From Buddleja alternifolia (taxonomy: Eukaryota > Streptophyta > Magnoliopsida > Lamiales > Scrophulariaceae): a DNA stretch of 64,000 bases. Positions 10,684-23,023 of this stretch are shown piece by piece; position 1 is the stretch's first letter; every line of letters starts with the position of its first letter. The stretch is taken from positions 14,558,708-14,622,707 of the forward strand of contig CM033391.1 in NCBI GenBank assembly GCA_019426215.1. The letters are read 5' to 3'. The notes beneath the pieces were generated by a model that saw nothing but the letters and a program-made list of their open reading frames with translations, did not search any database and had not been told where the DNA came from. The translations under genes were made by a program, and so were the position numbers.

Positions 10684-13600
10684 ATGGAAGAAGTAGGTCA
10701 GAGACAGGGAGAGGATGTGGTAATAGAGCCTCAGGGATCACCATTAGGAGATCCCCCAGCAAGAACTCGAAGTGGAGCCATCACAGGTGAGATTGATTAC
10801 AATGACTGAGACAGAGTTCAATAGAAGGATGCAAGAGTGGGGACAAAAGTTCCTGCAAGAACAATTGGCCAAGATGCCAACGACGCCAAATGTGGGGATT
10901 GTTAATCCTACCCCGGCTATCCCAGGACGGCAATTCCCAAAACTCAACCCAGAAAAGGAACGAGGGGAAGATGGCCGCAATACAGGGGCACGCCGAAGGC
11001 TATTTCATGAACCTGACCCAAGAAGGGAATAGGGTGAAACGAGCCGAGGCGAAGGGGACCGAAGAGGTGAAAAGGAAGGAAGTCCACATAAGGCACGAAG
11101 CGACGCTAATTCAGCACAGCGCAACAGAGTCAGAGTTGAGGTAGGGCCCGGCGAGGTAAGGCACGGCGAGGTGCCACAGAGGCAGACAACCCAGGTCTCA
11201 GCACTACAGCGTCGTAATTCATCCTTTCACGTGGACATTCTTTCGGAAGGTATGTCGTTGAATTTCAAGGTACCGGATCTCCCGAAGTACGATGGAACTC
11301 GGGATCTTAGGGAACATGTGGTCACTTTTGAAACGATTGTGGTGTTGCATAATTTAAGTGATGCAGTGAATGCAAAAGTTTTCCCAACTACCTTTGTGGG
11401 TCGGGCTTTGGATTGGTTCGTCAATCAGTCCCCAGGTACAATTGCAGAGTATGAACAATTTATTCGTAAATTTGAGAATCATTTCACTAGTAAGGCTCGA
11501 GCGGCGAAGTCAGTATCAACTTTGTTGGGGATAAGGCAACGAGAAGAAGAGACGCTGAGGGAGTTTGTAGACAGGTTCAATGATGAAGCCCTGGATGTCC
11601 AAGGTGTGCAGTACGAGGTAATTCAGCAATTGTTTATTAATGGCTTGAAGGAAGGACCGTTGGCTGGAGCATTGATACGAAACCCTCCTGTAGATCAGGA
11701 AGGGATGATGATCCTTGCAAGGCAATATATACATGAAGAGGAGGTTTATAGGATTAAGAAGGCCGAAAAGAAGGTGTCGAAGCAGAATAAAGAGCAACAT
11801 GAGCGACGTGGAATGCCGAGATCCGACAAGGATCAAGAACGACAACCGCGATATGCAAAATACAAAAGTTATACACCTTTAAAAATGACACGGAGCAAAG
11901 CCCTAATGGCCATCGAAAATTCAAAGTTGATTGTTTGGCCTAAGAAGATGAAATTCGATCCGAAAAGGAAAAATAGCCATAAATATTGTCGCTTTCACAA
12001 GGGCAATGGTCATGACACTGAGGATTGTTTTCAGTTAAAAGATGAGATCGAGAGATTAATTAACCAAGGATACTTGCATGAATTCATTGACAAGGCCCGA
12101 GAGGTCGAAGCAAAAAAGAAAGGAGAAGGGACACGACAAGACCACAAGTCTAGAAGTCGATCCGGGGAAAGAAAGGAGGCGGAGAGAGGCATAGGTCGGG
12201 AACAAGATGATAATAGATTACAAGATGACCGAAAGAATTTGCCTCGACATGATGAAAAACGAACTCACGAAGTCCAAAATAATGCACAAATCTGGGGTGA
12301 AATTCATACCATTGCAGGGGGTCCTTCATACGGAGACTCCCAGAGTGCACGAAGAAGGCATCTTCGTGATGTACGAGCCTACAAAAAAAGAGGCGGATCA
12401 CTCCATGTGATGAATGTTACTTCAGGTTACGAAGCCATTAGCTTCGATGATCGTGATTATGAAGGAGTAATACGACCTCATGATAACCCAATGGTGATCA
12501 CTATAAATGTGGCAAACTTCTCTGTCCACAGAGTGTTAATAGACAATGGCAGCTCTGCAGATATTCTATTCTTACATGTGTTGAGAAAAATGAATTTTGA
12601 TGAAAAAAGATTTACCCCCGTGAATACTCCTTTAAAGGGGTTTGGAGGGTGAGAAGTCGTTCCTTTGGGAACGATCGATTTACCCGCCTCGTTGGGATAC
12701 GAACCCGTGAGGAAAATAGTAATGATGAAATTCTTGGTGGTGGATTCCCTTTTTTCCTATAATGCAATTATAGGCCGACCTGGATAGATTCTGTTTGAAG
12801 TTGTGATGTCAACGATACACTTGAAGTTGAAATTCATGACTAGTGGTGGAGTCGCGGTTATATGGTGCGACCAGCAGGTTCCTAGGGAGTGTTACACTAT
12901 GTCTTTAAAGAAAGACAAAAGTGAAAAGCAAATGACACTGAAAAAGGTAGAAGGTAATGCCATACCCATCGAAGAGGTGGAGCAAGATCCTGGAAAAAGA
13001 CCTCGTACGGAATCTGGAAGAGTCGAGCCAATGGAACATAAAACTGTTGAATTGTTCCTTGGAGACTCAAGCAGACCTACCAAAATAGGGTCTCAGATGC
13101 CGGAGAGATTAGAAATGATGATGATTGGGTTCCTTAGGGAGAATTTTGATATGTTTGCCTGGCGGGCTTCGGGCTTCAAGGGGATCGACGCCGGAGTGAT
13201 AGTGCATCGTTTGAACTTGGACCCAAAAGCAAAAACGGTGAAACAGAAGCGCAGGAATTTTGGACCGGAGAGGAATGCGATCATAGAGGCAGAAGTGAAT
13301 AAGTTGCTTGAGGTGAATTATATCCAAGAGATTCAGTTCACTGATTAGCTAGAAAATGTGGTGCTTGTACCAAAATCAGGAGGTCAATGGCGTATGTGTG
13401 TGGACTTTACTGATTTAAACAAGGCCTGTCCTCGTGATCCGTACCCATTGCCTCGTATCGATCTCCTCGTGGATTCGACGGCCGGGTGCGCTCTTTTGAG
13501 TATGATGGATGCATACCAAGGTTTCAATCAAATTATGTTGGCACCAGAAGATAGGGACAAGACTTCCTTTGATACAACAAAAGGAGTTTACTGTTACAAC

Positions 13601-15975
13601 GTGATGCCCTTCGGGCTAAGAAACTCAGGAGCGACATATCAAAGATTGGTGAACGCAATGTTCAAAGGAGAAATAGGGAAGACCATGGAGGTCTATGTTG
13701 ATGATATGTTGGTGAAGAGTGTAGAGGAGGATGAGCACTTAGATCATCTTCGAACTGCCTTTCAGATTATGCGTGAGTATGGTATGAAACTTAACCCGAA
13801 GAAGCGTACCTTTGGAGTTAGAGGAGGAAAATTCCTGGGTTTTATGGTGACCGAACGTGGCATCGAGGCCAATCCAGAAAAAATAAAAGCAATTATGGAG
13901 ATGCAATCCCCGAGATCTGTGAAAGAGGTACAAAAATTAACGGGGAGAATGGCTAGTCTCAGCAGGTTTATATCAAGGTCTGCAGATCGTGGTCTATATT
14001 TCTTCAAAATCCTGAAAAAGGATGGAGATCAAAAACCAGTCTACTACATCAGTAGAACTGTGCAGGGAGCTGAGAAAAACTACACTCAAATTGAAAAATG
14101 GGCATTAGCCCGGATAACTGCAGCTCGGTGCCTCGTAAAATGGGCTATGGAACTTGGTGAATTTTCAATCGAGTAGAAGCCACGAACCGCTGTAAAGGCA
14201 CAAGAGCTGGCGGATTTTATTGTCGAAATGACAATAAACCATGACCATGAAAATGCTACTTCTGGCCCATGGATGCTTCATGTAGATGGCTCATCCATGA
14301 CCCAGAAGGGGGGCATAGTTGTATGGTTACGAGACCCAGAAGGCAATGATCATGAATTTGCTATCAAGCTGAATTTTGAGGTAACTAATAACGAAGCTGA
14401 ATACGAAGCTTTGATGACTGGCTTAGAGATGGAAAAGATCATGAAGATGAAACATTTGAATGCATATACGGACTCTTTGCTCATGGCGAATCAGATCTCG
14501 GGTTTGTATGAAACGAAGGAAAGGAGCCTCGTTTTGTACTTGGAAAAGGTGAAGGAGTGGATGAATGAATTTGAAAAGATTCATATCTACCAAATTCCAT
14601 GAGCTGAAAATGAGAGAGCTGATGCTCTTTCAAAATTTGCAAACCTAATTACTGGAATAAAAAGTCGGACAGTTACCCTGTTGGTATCCGGGAAGTCAAA
14701 GATCTTGTCAAATGAAGTTACAGAGGTGATGGTCACGGCCAATGAGGCGAGCTGGAAAGATGAGATAAAATTATACCTGTTGAAGGGGGAATTACCCGAG
14801 GATCGTAACATGGCCCGAAGGATCGTATATAGAGCTTCAAGATTCACAATTATTGACGAGGAGCTCTATAAACGATCAGCTGGCCCACTATTACGTTGCC
14901 TCACTCATTCCGAAGCAGAGTATGTAATGAGGAAAATTCATGAAGGAAGTTGCGGAAATCACTCAGGAGGTCGCGCATTGCCCCAAAAGATATTGAGGCA
15001 AGGATACTATTGGCCAACGTTAGTGAAGGATGCCTTTGACTTTACCAAAAAATGCACAGAATGTCAATTGAATTCGAACATGTTGCATCGTCTGGCTACT
15101 GAAATGGAACCAATTAAGATTGCTTATCCATTTGATCAATGGGGGATAGATATCTTGGGTCCTTTTCCTCCCGCTGCGGGGCAAAGAAAATTCATTATTG
15201 TGGCAGTGGAGTATTTTACGAAGTGGATTGAAGCCGAGGCAGTGGCGAAAATAACAAATCATGAGGTAATGAAGTTTTTGTGGAAAAACATTGTGTGCCG
15301 ATTTGGGATTCCTCGTGTCCTAATTTCAGATAATGGGACCCAATTTAACAGTAAAAGCGTGGTAAGATGGTGTGAAGAATTAAAAATCCAACAGAACTCA
15401 CAGCGATAGGCAATCCCCGGGCCAATGGACAGATTGAGGTTGCAAACAGAATAGTTCTTCAACATCTTAAGGCTAGGATCAAAGGGAAGAAAGGTAACTG
15501 GGCTGAAGAATTACCAGGAACTTTATGGGCATATCGTACGACACCGAGGACCTCGACAGGTGAATCTCCTTTTCACTTTGTATATGGTTCCGAAGCAATG
15601 ATTCCCGCCGAGATTGGAATGGTGTCGCACCAAGTACGATCCTACGATCCCGAGGAGAATACGAAAGCGAGGCCATACGAACAAGATGTTGTTGAAGAAC
15701 TGAGGGATAGAGCCTACGCCAAAATTCTAATGCAAAAAGAAACAATGGCAAGGGCCTATAACAAAAAGGTAACACCACAAAACCTCCAGGTCGGAGATTT
15801 GGTCCTGAAGAAGGAAGAGGTGTCGAGGCATGTGGGGAAACTCGACCCAAATTGGGAAGGACCTTTTAAGGTCACAAAACTAACAAAGAAAGGGACTTAT
15901 AGGCTACAAGATCTAGATGGGAAAGATCTGCCTAGTCCTTGGAATATTCAGAACCTACGAAGGTTCTATGCTTAA
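10684..15975 (+). pseudogene. gypsy gag-pol polyprotein, multiple nonsense codons
   Basis: The bulk is one frame from about 10772 to 15409. The first about 40 codons (from ATG 10684) and the last part (from about 15396) are in another frame. Visible domains are gag (about 11240-11780), knuckle-like CRFHKGNGHDTEDC (about 11987-12030), protease IDNGSSADILF (about 12541), reverse transcriptase with DAYQGFNQI and catalytic YVDDML (about 13693), and RNase H remnants (14025-14230). These are followed by a second RNase H (DGSS, NEAEYEA, TDSLL, RADALS; 14280-14640). The integrase shows HEGSCGNH/CTEC, DILGPF, SDNGTQF and the Glu of GQIEVANR, plus a C-terminal WEGPFKV stretch. In-frame stops are at 11030, 12650, 12785, 13346, 14174 and 14600. 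The first RNase H seems to have lost blocks after ILKKDGD and before LVKWAMELGEF. Non-functional. Confidence 0.9.
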
Positions 15976-16229
15976 AAATTCAATGGAAGTCTACCCTTCT
16001 TTTTGCAATGGGAGACTCAGTTTTGTGTATATGTATTCATTTTTTGCCTCAATGGTATATAAATACATTTTTGACGTGAAGATATTAGAATACCATACTC
16101 AAACATTTGGCTTCTATACATTACCTTGTTACGAGAAATAGTAAAGCAGCTAAATAAAAGTATGAATTACGAGCGAAATGTATAACTAGGAAACCATGAT
16201 AAAGTTGATGAATTCTACGAAGCAACCGT

Positions 16230-16355
16230 TACAGCAATGGTAACCAGAAAACGCTAAAAGCTATTCAGAAACGAAATAAATGCTAAAATCTATTCAGAAA
16301 CGAAGCAAACGCTAAAAGCTATTCAGAAACGAAGCAAACGTTAAAAGCGAACGTT
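16230..16355. repeat. about 30-bp tandem repeat in gypsy 3' region
   Basis: Three to four imperfect units of AACGCTAAAAGCTATTCAG plus AAACGAAGCAA lie between the pol end and the antisense gene. No coding role is seen. Confidence 0.7.
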
Positions 16356-16432
16356 AAAAAATTGTTCATTAAAGTCTAAAACAATGAAAAGATGAGAAAA
16401 TTGTTTTTAAAATTCAAAAGAAAAATCCTAAT

Positions 16433-18823
16433 CTAAGTATTCTCAGCAACCGAGGCTTGAGCCACCTCGTTGATGTCTTCTCTATCCGGAATTGGACCCA
16501 GAGGATCGAATTTTGGAAAAAGAATGGCCGGTGGGCTGGGATCGGCATAAGAGTCTCGAAGAGGCAGAGAAGCAACAAACTTCTGAGCAAAATCCTCTTC
16601 GTTAAAATCCTCAGGCAGGATCTTCTTCTTCTTCAAATAATCTAAGGCCTTTACGAAGCTATAGAAGAGAAAGTCTGATTCTTTCTCCTCAATCAACCTT
16701 TTGAAAGCAATGGAACTTTTGAAGTCTTGAGCAGCTTCGAAGCGAGTCTGCCTCTGAATCTCTTTATACTCCTCCGAAGCTAAGAACCTGGATCTACCCT
16801 CAGCCAACCAGGATTGAAACTCCATCTCTTTGGCTGATTGCATGCTCACTTGCAACTTTTGCAAGTCCGAGTGAAGCTCCTTCATCTGCTCCCTCAAGGA
16901 ACTGACCTCGAATGTTCGAGCATCTAATTGCTTTTCAAGCTTGGCTTTTCCGTTGTTGAGGAATTCTGTAGCTTCGGAAGCTGCAGCTCAAGCTTCCTTC
17001 AACTCGTTTTCCAACTTGAGCCTTTGTTCCCTGAATTCGGCGTCAGTGGTAAGTTTCCGATCGCGCCAAAAGGAGAGACCAAGGGAAAGCTGGTGTAAGC
17101 AGAGAGCAATCTGGAAGGAAAACAATACCAGTGTTAAAACAAATTAGATACGAACTAAAGTAAAATGAAATTAAGAAATACGAATGAATGACCTTAGCAG
17201 TGGCCTCGAAGCCCTGTTGCTCTATGATAGTATGGGAAAGAGTGGCGAAGCAGGCCTTATCCTTAGGCAAAATGATGCCTTGAATCAATTCCGAGGTCGT
17301 CAGTGACCCCGATGGCCCCATGATGGAGTTGTCATTGTAAACACGCCAATTTGGAGTAATGGCGGTTTTGCCTCGATTTATGTATGGGCGGTTACGACCC
17401 CCTGTCGCCTCGACCCTATCCTTCAACCAAATTATCTCAAACTTCTCCACGAGCCGAGCCACGGAGGTCTCATGGAGATCACCAAGAGTTGAGGATCCTA
17501 GCTCGGGGCTATACCCAGTCCCATCAAATCTTCTCTTCTTCCTTAACTCGCCTGCTGCAAAACCCACAGGAGAGGATGGGTTCGTGCGAGAGCCCTCTGA
17601 TATCTCGACCATTGGCTCCCACAAGGGTCCTGCCTCGTTTAAAGGAGGGATGTCATAAATCGGCTCGTCATGGAGAGGGGGTTCGGACGCACCCCCGCTG
17701 AGGGTAGGAGCACGATGTTGTGCCCTCGTTTCTGCAGCAGAGGCACCTCGCCTGGTCTTCCCAGTAGCACGTTTTGCAAGATTCCTCTGCATACGAGCCG
17801 CCTTTTCTGCCATACCTGAAAGAAAACAACAAAAACAAAATAAGTACGATGAAATAAAATTAAACTATGAGACTACGAACTAGGCTAAGTACAATGCTTA
17901 CCCACTCTTTCGGATTCGATAGGAGCATGACTTATCCGTAACCGAACCAAGACCCCTTCGGTGAGAAGAAAACCGGCATTATATAAATGCCAGAAATGTC
18001 TATCGATAAAATTCCAACCCCAAGTCACCTCACCAATATCCTCAGGACGAGGTAAATCCAACCTCCACTCATGAGGTACCTTCCACTTCCTAAGTTTAGG
18101 CTGTGCTATATAAAAATACGTATTCTTCCACGCACCATACAAGGAAGTGTTTCTCTTGAAAATACGAACGCGGGGATTACGAGGGGAAATATAGAAGAAT
18201 CCCTCGTCCCCAGTCCCTGACCTACTAAACTTAAATGTTTCCATGAAGTGGGCCAACGAGGCTGCTGCACCCCAATGGTGCATAAGGATAATGAAGGCAT
18301 TAATATGCCTATAAGAATTAGGCAAGAGTTGGGTGGCACACAACCCTAATCTAGATAGAATTCGAACCGTTGTAGGGTGAAGAGGAAATCTCACTCTGGC
18401 CTGCAAGTGAGCGAGGTGGAAGGTTCTGTAGCCGGTAGGAGGAGTGTTTATGCGGTCGGTTGGACCACGAATTTTAATATCAAATTCCTCAAAGATATAA
18501 TATCTCTCTCGTATCTCTAGGATCATCCCAGGGTTTAAAGTAGATCGCATACCACTCCAGGAATGGTATACGCGAGGTACTCTACAAATGGCCTCGTCCT
18601 CAAATTCCTCTTTGTTATCTCCCTCATCCTCCTGATCACCCTCATGGTGGCATCCCCTATCCTCACTTACCACTTCATCGTTATTCTGAGCCTCGTATTC
18701 GTCTATTTCTAACTCGTCATCATCCACAATTCTAGACAAGGAATCTAACTGTTCTACTTCTTGCTCTCCTGCCAACGACGCAAGGGACTCGTCGGATCTA
18801 GTCCTAGAGGTTGAATGGACCAT
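16433..18823 (-). pseudogene. antisense three-exon gene in gypsy element
   Basis: Reads opposite to gag-pol. Exon 1 is 18823-17902, intron 17901-17816, exon 2 is 17815-17193, intron 17192-17111, exon 3 is 17110-16433. Both introns are about 85 bp with GT/AG borders and keep phase (1, then 0), giving about 740 codons. Exon 1 has an acidic N-terminus, then a segment (RFPLHPTTVRILSRLGL, QLLPNSYRHINAF) matching the 'putative gypsy type transposon' family (Transposase_28). Exon 3 is rich in Glu, Lys and Gln and probably coiled coil. One in-frame TGA lies at 16990-16988, in a GCT-TGA-GCT context where CGA is likely ancestral. Antisense frames in this position are known from Tat elements. Their function is not established. 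Confidence 0.75.
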
Positions 18824-19550
18824 GATGCAAAACTAGTGAAAATAAAAAATATACGAGGCTAACAATAGTACGAAGCAGAAAAATAAATTCACACACCACA
18901 AAAATTCGAGGATGAGTACAGGAGAATACAAGAAGAAGGAAAATACCTAACAATGGTATCTTGCGAGAGGATAAGAGGATGCCTAAAGCAAAAACAAGCC
19001 CTAATCTGCGCAACTCTGAATTGCGGCCTGAGTATGACACTTTTTCTTCTTATTCCCCTTTAAATCTGCCTGAAGTCACTAAATAGAGGAATTGCTCAAA
19101 GAATTGCAAAATCGCTTCTGTTCTCTTTGGTCGCTGTTTCTCTCGAAAGTTCTATCTGAAGGTGAAAAAGATAAAAAGTGAAAATAAGCCTAATGTTTTC
19201 CTATTTATAGACTTCATTAGGCGGGAATACCAAAAGTTAAAACTGACAGTTGACGTCAGTTTCAATTTTAAAAGATGAATGGATCAGATAGAGTGACTAT
19301 TCGTTAACCCCACTATTCAATAGTTAATAATATATATATATATATAATTAATTACACAACAGTTATTGCTATTGAACGCACGTGTTACCACTCGCCAAAA
19401 GCTTACTTGGCACGTAGCTTCATTTATCTGCGGAGAATAGGTTGAATTTAAGTATATCTACATCACTTGCTTCGATAAGGAAAGACTGTTCGAAGCAATA
19501 GGTTCTTAATTGTTCATAGGCACGATGGCCGTGCTTCGAGGCCTACGAAC

Positions 19551-19562
19551 TAGGGGACTAAA
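19551..19562 (+). other. gypsy polypurine tract
   Basis: TAGGGGACTAAA lies directly before the 3' LTR start (TGATGAG), the expected plus-strand primer site. Confidence 0.7.
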
Positions 19563-20068
19563 TGATGAGTATAAAATATTCATCCCTATATTCTCTCTCG
19601 GTCAATGGTCAGCAATATACAGCTACTGTTAATTGTTTAATAATTAACAGTATAGCGGGTCGGGTTACGACCCGACCAGGTTCGTCGACCCGGGGACTCA
19701 TGTGACTTGAATCCAGTCATTTTTTGACACCTGCTCAGTCTCAGTAGGCTAAATTGTCATATCATGAATAGTGCTTATCTTATCACTTATAAATACTCCC
19801 TCTTGTTCATTTATGAGGGGGAGAGCAATAAATTCTCTAAAAATACTGTTTAGCTATACAGAGTAAAGATACACTTACAATCATTATCAAATAGTTAGCC
19901 TCGTATAATTCGAAGCCATTGCACATTTCATAACCTATCCCCTTCAACTACGTCTAGACTTGATCCTATACAATTAGGTACGTAGGCAGGTTGATTCTAT
20001 CAAGTCCAGTCTGTAATATAAGATATTATATTGTTTGTGTGGTTTTGACCCTCTGGGGTCGTAGGATT
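19563..20068 (+). repeat. gypsy 3' LTR
   Basis: Matches the 5' LTR over its whole length, with an additional TACGACCCGACCA stretch near 19668. It is followed by TGTCT, which does not match the pentamer ATACT before the 5' LTR. Confidence 0.85.
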
Positions 20069-20151
20069 TGTCTTGTTCTTCTTGACGAAATTCAGGCTAA
20101 ATCAATACTAGTGAGAAGTTGAAAAGTTAGTATCAGATTTAGGTTTTTTAC

Positions 20152-20340
20152 TTAGGATGAGGAAATTGATGTTGTGGTAAATATTCTATTCGGCATGCTT
20201 CGTATGGCACGAATGCTGCTGCAAGAATGCAAAGATGGAGAAGGCATATCACATATGTCATAACCACACTCCATGTCGTCCAAGCATGGTATTAGAGAGA
20301 GATAATTCTTATTCCAATCAATTGGGCTTTTACACTTCAT
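20152..20340 (-). other. short open frame of unknown nature in Helitron
   Basis: A 62-codon frame in Helitron sense with several Cys (MKCKSPIDWNKNY, CGYDICDMPSPS). It has no recognisable domain. It could be a captured gene scrap or chance. Confidence 0.2.
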
Positions 20341-21109
20341 GGCATCTATAAATGTAATGAGAAATTGGAAAGTTTTTATTTGTGGCTCAAGAAATAATTC
20401 TTTAATGCAATCAATTGGGATTTTACAATATTGATATGCTGGAATCGAAAAGTTGTTAATTAACGAAATACTAATATTGATTATTTACCATAAAATTGAT
20501 ACATATTTATACTAATTAATTGAATTAATAGGGGTAGAATTATCAATTCACAATTGGAAGAAACACCTTTCAAGATTCACACTTTTATTATAGAATAGAT
20601 AGATAAGAAATAAAGAGGTCAAACTGATATCATGTAGTAGAAAGATAGAGAGATGTAGTTTATTCGGACAGATAGACTTGACCCAAAATTAAAATAATTA
20701 ATAGGCCCATATTGTCCTGGACAGACTCTGATTCGGTTTTGGTCTTGTACCACACCATTTGGTGTTGAAGCCAACTAAGGTCCTGGGCCTATTTGATGGG
20801 TTAATGGGCTGACCCGACTCAGTCGACGCCTTGAGGCCCACCACATATACACTTTCGTGGAGATAGCCACGAGCGACCATACTATATATATATATAGGAT
20901 GTGGATCAAATACATCTCAATCCATTAGGTAAGATCTAAGACCCATTTTCGACCATTGATTCAAGTTGATCCTAAGGTCTAAATTTAATACCTTTTTCAG
21001 TTTTAATAATTTGTTTTAATTATGTAAAGGGCATTATAGTCATTAAGCTATAACTAACACATGCAGTTAATATACAGGATCAAATCAAATCCCCCTTTTT
21101 ACGCGCCAT

Positions 21110-21435
21110 AACCGATTCCATTTAATCTTTCCATAATCACGTCTCTCAGCAAAATTGATTCGATATATGTTTTTTGCCCATTCATTTCATCATCAATCGG
21201 CAATTTCCAGTAAAATTCATCGCGTAATCTTTCCATAGTCACTTTTTTCCGCAAATTTGATTCGATATATTTATTTTGCCCATTCAATTCAGTATCTAAT
21301 CGGTTGTTTCCCAGTAAAATTCAATGCGCAATCTGTCCATAATCCCGTCTTTCAAAAAAACTGGGATCGATATATTCATTGCGCATCAATTTGGTTTCAA
21401 ATCAGTTTGTTCGTGACGATCGTGTCAATTAGTAT
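21110..21435. repeat. about 103-bp tandem repeat, three copies
   Basis: Units beginning AATCTTTCCATAATCAC recur at about 21124, 21226 and 21330, each followed by TTGATTCGATATAT-like and GCCCATTCA-like blocks. An open frame on the minus strand here is a by-product of the repeat. Confidence 0.7.
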
Positions 21436-21569
21436 TGTCAATCTCATGGCATCGTCAGCTCCATGATCATGTCGGTTTATGATATATAAAGACAGAGAAT
21501 AGAAGAAAGGAATAAGGGGAAGAAAACGTCACAATTAGTGATTTTAAACCATCATACAGTAGTTTATAT

Positions 21570-22240
21570 CATATTATACAGAATCTTATAAACCATTATA
21601 CACTACAATACAAACCATTATACACTGTGAATTTGATACACAACTATATAGAATGGTATAACAGATTATAGATTAGATTCATTATTATACACTACAATAC
21701 AAACCATTATACACTACAATACAAACCATTATATACTACAATACAAACCATTATACACTGTGAATTTTATACACAACTATATAGAATGGTATTATCAATA
21801 CTTGGAACTATGATTCTATTCACGCTTGGACTCTCTCCTATATATTCATTGTACCTGTATTGATCAAGTGGGTTGAATAGAATCATAGTTCCAAGTATAT
21901 TGATATGGTATCCTAATTACAATTGGTAACTAAGAAGGATAGAATCTACACAGCAGATACATATCAAGAGTTGTAGAATGACTAATGACTAATAGGTATA
22001 ACAGATTATAGATTAGATTCATTATTATACACTACAATACAAACCATTATGCACTGTGAATTTTATACACAACTATATATATAGAATGGTATAACAAATT
22101 ATACATTAGATTCATTATTATACACTACAATACAAACCATTATACAGTATGTTATAACACATTATACATCAAAATATACATTGCGTGTATAAATCAAATA
22201 TTATACAGTGTCCAATAAACCATTATACATTACGGACTAA
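21570..22240. repeat. satellite-like CATTATACACTACAATACAAAC repeats
   Basis: Many short units of ACACTACAATACAAACCATT with longer periods including GAATGGTATAACAGATTATAG. The array is interrupted once, near 21790-21995, by an unrelated 200-bp segment. Confidence 0.75.
21791..21995. mobile_element. small insertion with 25-bp inverted repeat
   Basis: Interrupts the satellite unit GAATGGTAT/AACAG. GGTAT occurs at both borders, a possible 5-bp target duplication. It holds a perfect 25-bp inverted repeat (21798-21822 and 21874-21898, core GGAACTATGATTC) with a 51-bp loop. TATGGTATC near 21903 recalls a copia primer site, so an LTR or TRIM fragment is possible. Confidence 0.35.
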
Positions 22241-22776
22241 GCCATTATACAGCGTGAGTTTATAAATCATACAGTTAGAATGATCTAATTTAAAATTATA
22301 TAGTATATATTACACAAATATGCAAGCCAATTCAACAAAAACACAACATTGACGAAGCAATTTCTTGTTTTCTGTAATTTAGGGCTTTCTTCTGCCGATA
22401 ATCGTCGTGCTTTTTTGAGTGAAACTTGCGCCGATAATCTCTGTAATTGGGATTTATGTTTTCTGGGTGAATCGAACGAAATAGGAGGATGATATGATTA
22501 TATATATTGATTGCATGAATCGCGGCCTGAGATTGAGAGATTGGAATGGAGATCGTGGGTAACAATTTGGGAGAGATTTTGGGGGAGATCCTGTGCGTTT
22601 TTTTGAGAGGTGGATGATGTATAATTTTGCTAGTTTGTCTATTATACCCCTAATCCATTAATTTTCAATTTTTCCAGCCTGTTTCTATTTATGATTTGGA
22701 CTATTGGATTTAATTGATCCAATAGTATATATTGAGTCTTATATCTTATCTAAGAGAGGGTATGTATTAGATCTTG

Positions 22777-22810
<34 letters not shown>

Positions 22811-23023
22811 ATAGACAACAACTATATATTGTGTCGACTTCGAACTTCCTACGCAGAAGTCATTGAGTGAATCTCTACTACATCATCTGGATTGTCTTTT
22901 GATCTATACGGTGATTGTTTTCTACTCTACCTTTCCCTCCCACAATTCTCTTTTGGAATATAGATTTATCACTCAAACCCTTACCTAAATCTGCGTTTAT
23001 TTGGAGATTTTCGCTCATCTTCC

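Larger units (their letters stand above)
10136..20068 (+). mobile_element. Ty3/gypsy retrotransposon, Tat-type, decayed
   Basis: A 9.9-kb element with two matching LTRs, a TGGCGCCGTCTGTGG-type primer site, a single-frame gag-pol and a long 3' region with an antisense gene. The order protease, reverse transcriptase, RNase H, second RNase H, integrase is the gypsy order. The second RNase H and the antisense frame with a 'putative gypsy type transposon' domain are known features of the plant Tat group. The LTRs differ at roughly 17 positions plus a 13-bp indel (counted by eye), so the element is not recent. No matching 5-bp target duplication is seen. It lies inside the Helitron. Confidence 0.9.
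8906..20603 (-). mobile_element. Helitron, non-autonomous, with nested gypsy element
   Basis: On the minus strand the insert begins TCTATCTATTCTATAAT at 20603. It ends with a hairpin (CACGTGC, loop GGAT, GCATGTG; one G-T wobble), ten bases, then CTAG at 8909-8906. It sits between A (8905) and T (20604). The paralogous segment at 28741-28760 reads AATAAATAAG with no insert, so the empty site is the A/T expected for Helitrons and there is no target duplication. Without the gypsy element the Helitron is about 1.77 kb (8906-10135 plus 20069-20603). No Rep/helicase coding is visible, so it depended on another element. Confidence 0.85.
20896..22780. mobile_element. TIR element inserted in a TA tract
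   Basis: A 1.9-kb insert relative to the paralog, bounded on both sides by TATATA. Its ends form imperfect inverted repeats of about 50 bp (AGGATGTGGATCAAATACAT at left; the right end in reverse complement reads AGGTCAAGATCTAATACAT), continuing through AAGATNTAAGAC. The target duplication is hidden in the TA repeat, so the superfamily is unclear; a Mutator-like MITE is my best guess. The inside is mainly tandem repeats, with no transposase. Confidence 0.65.
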
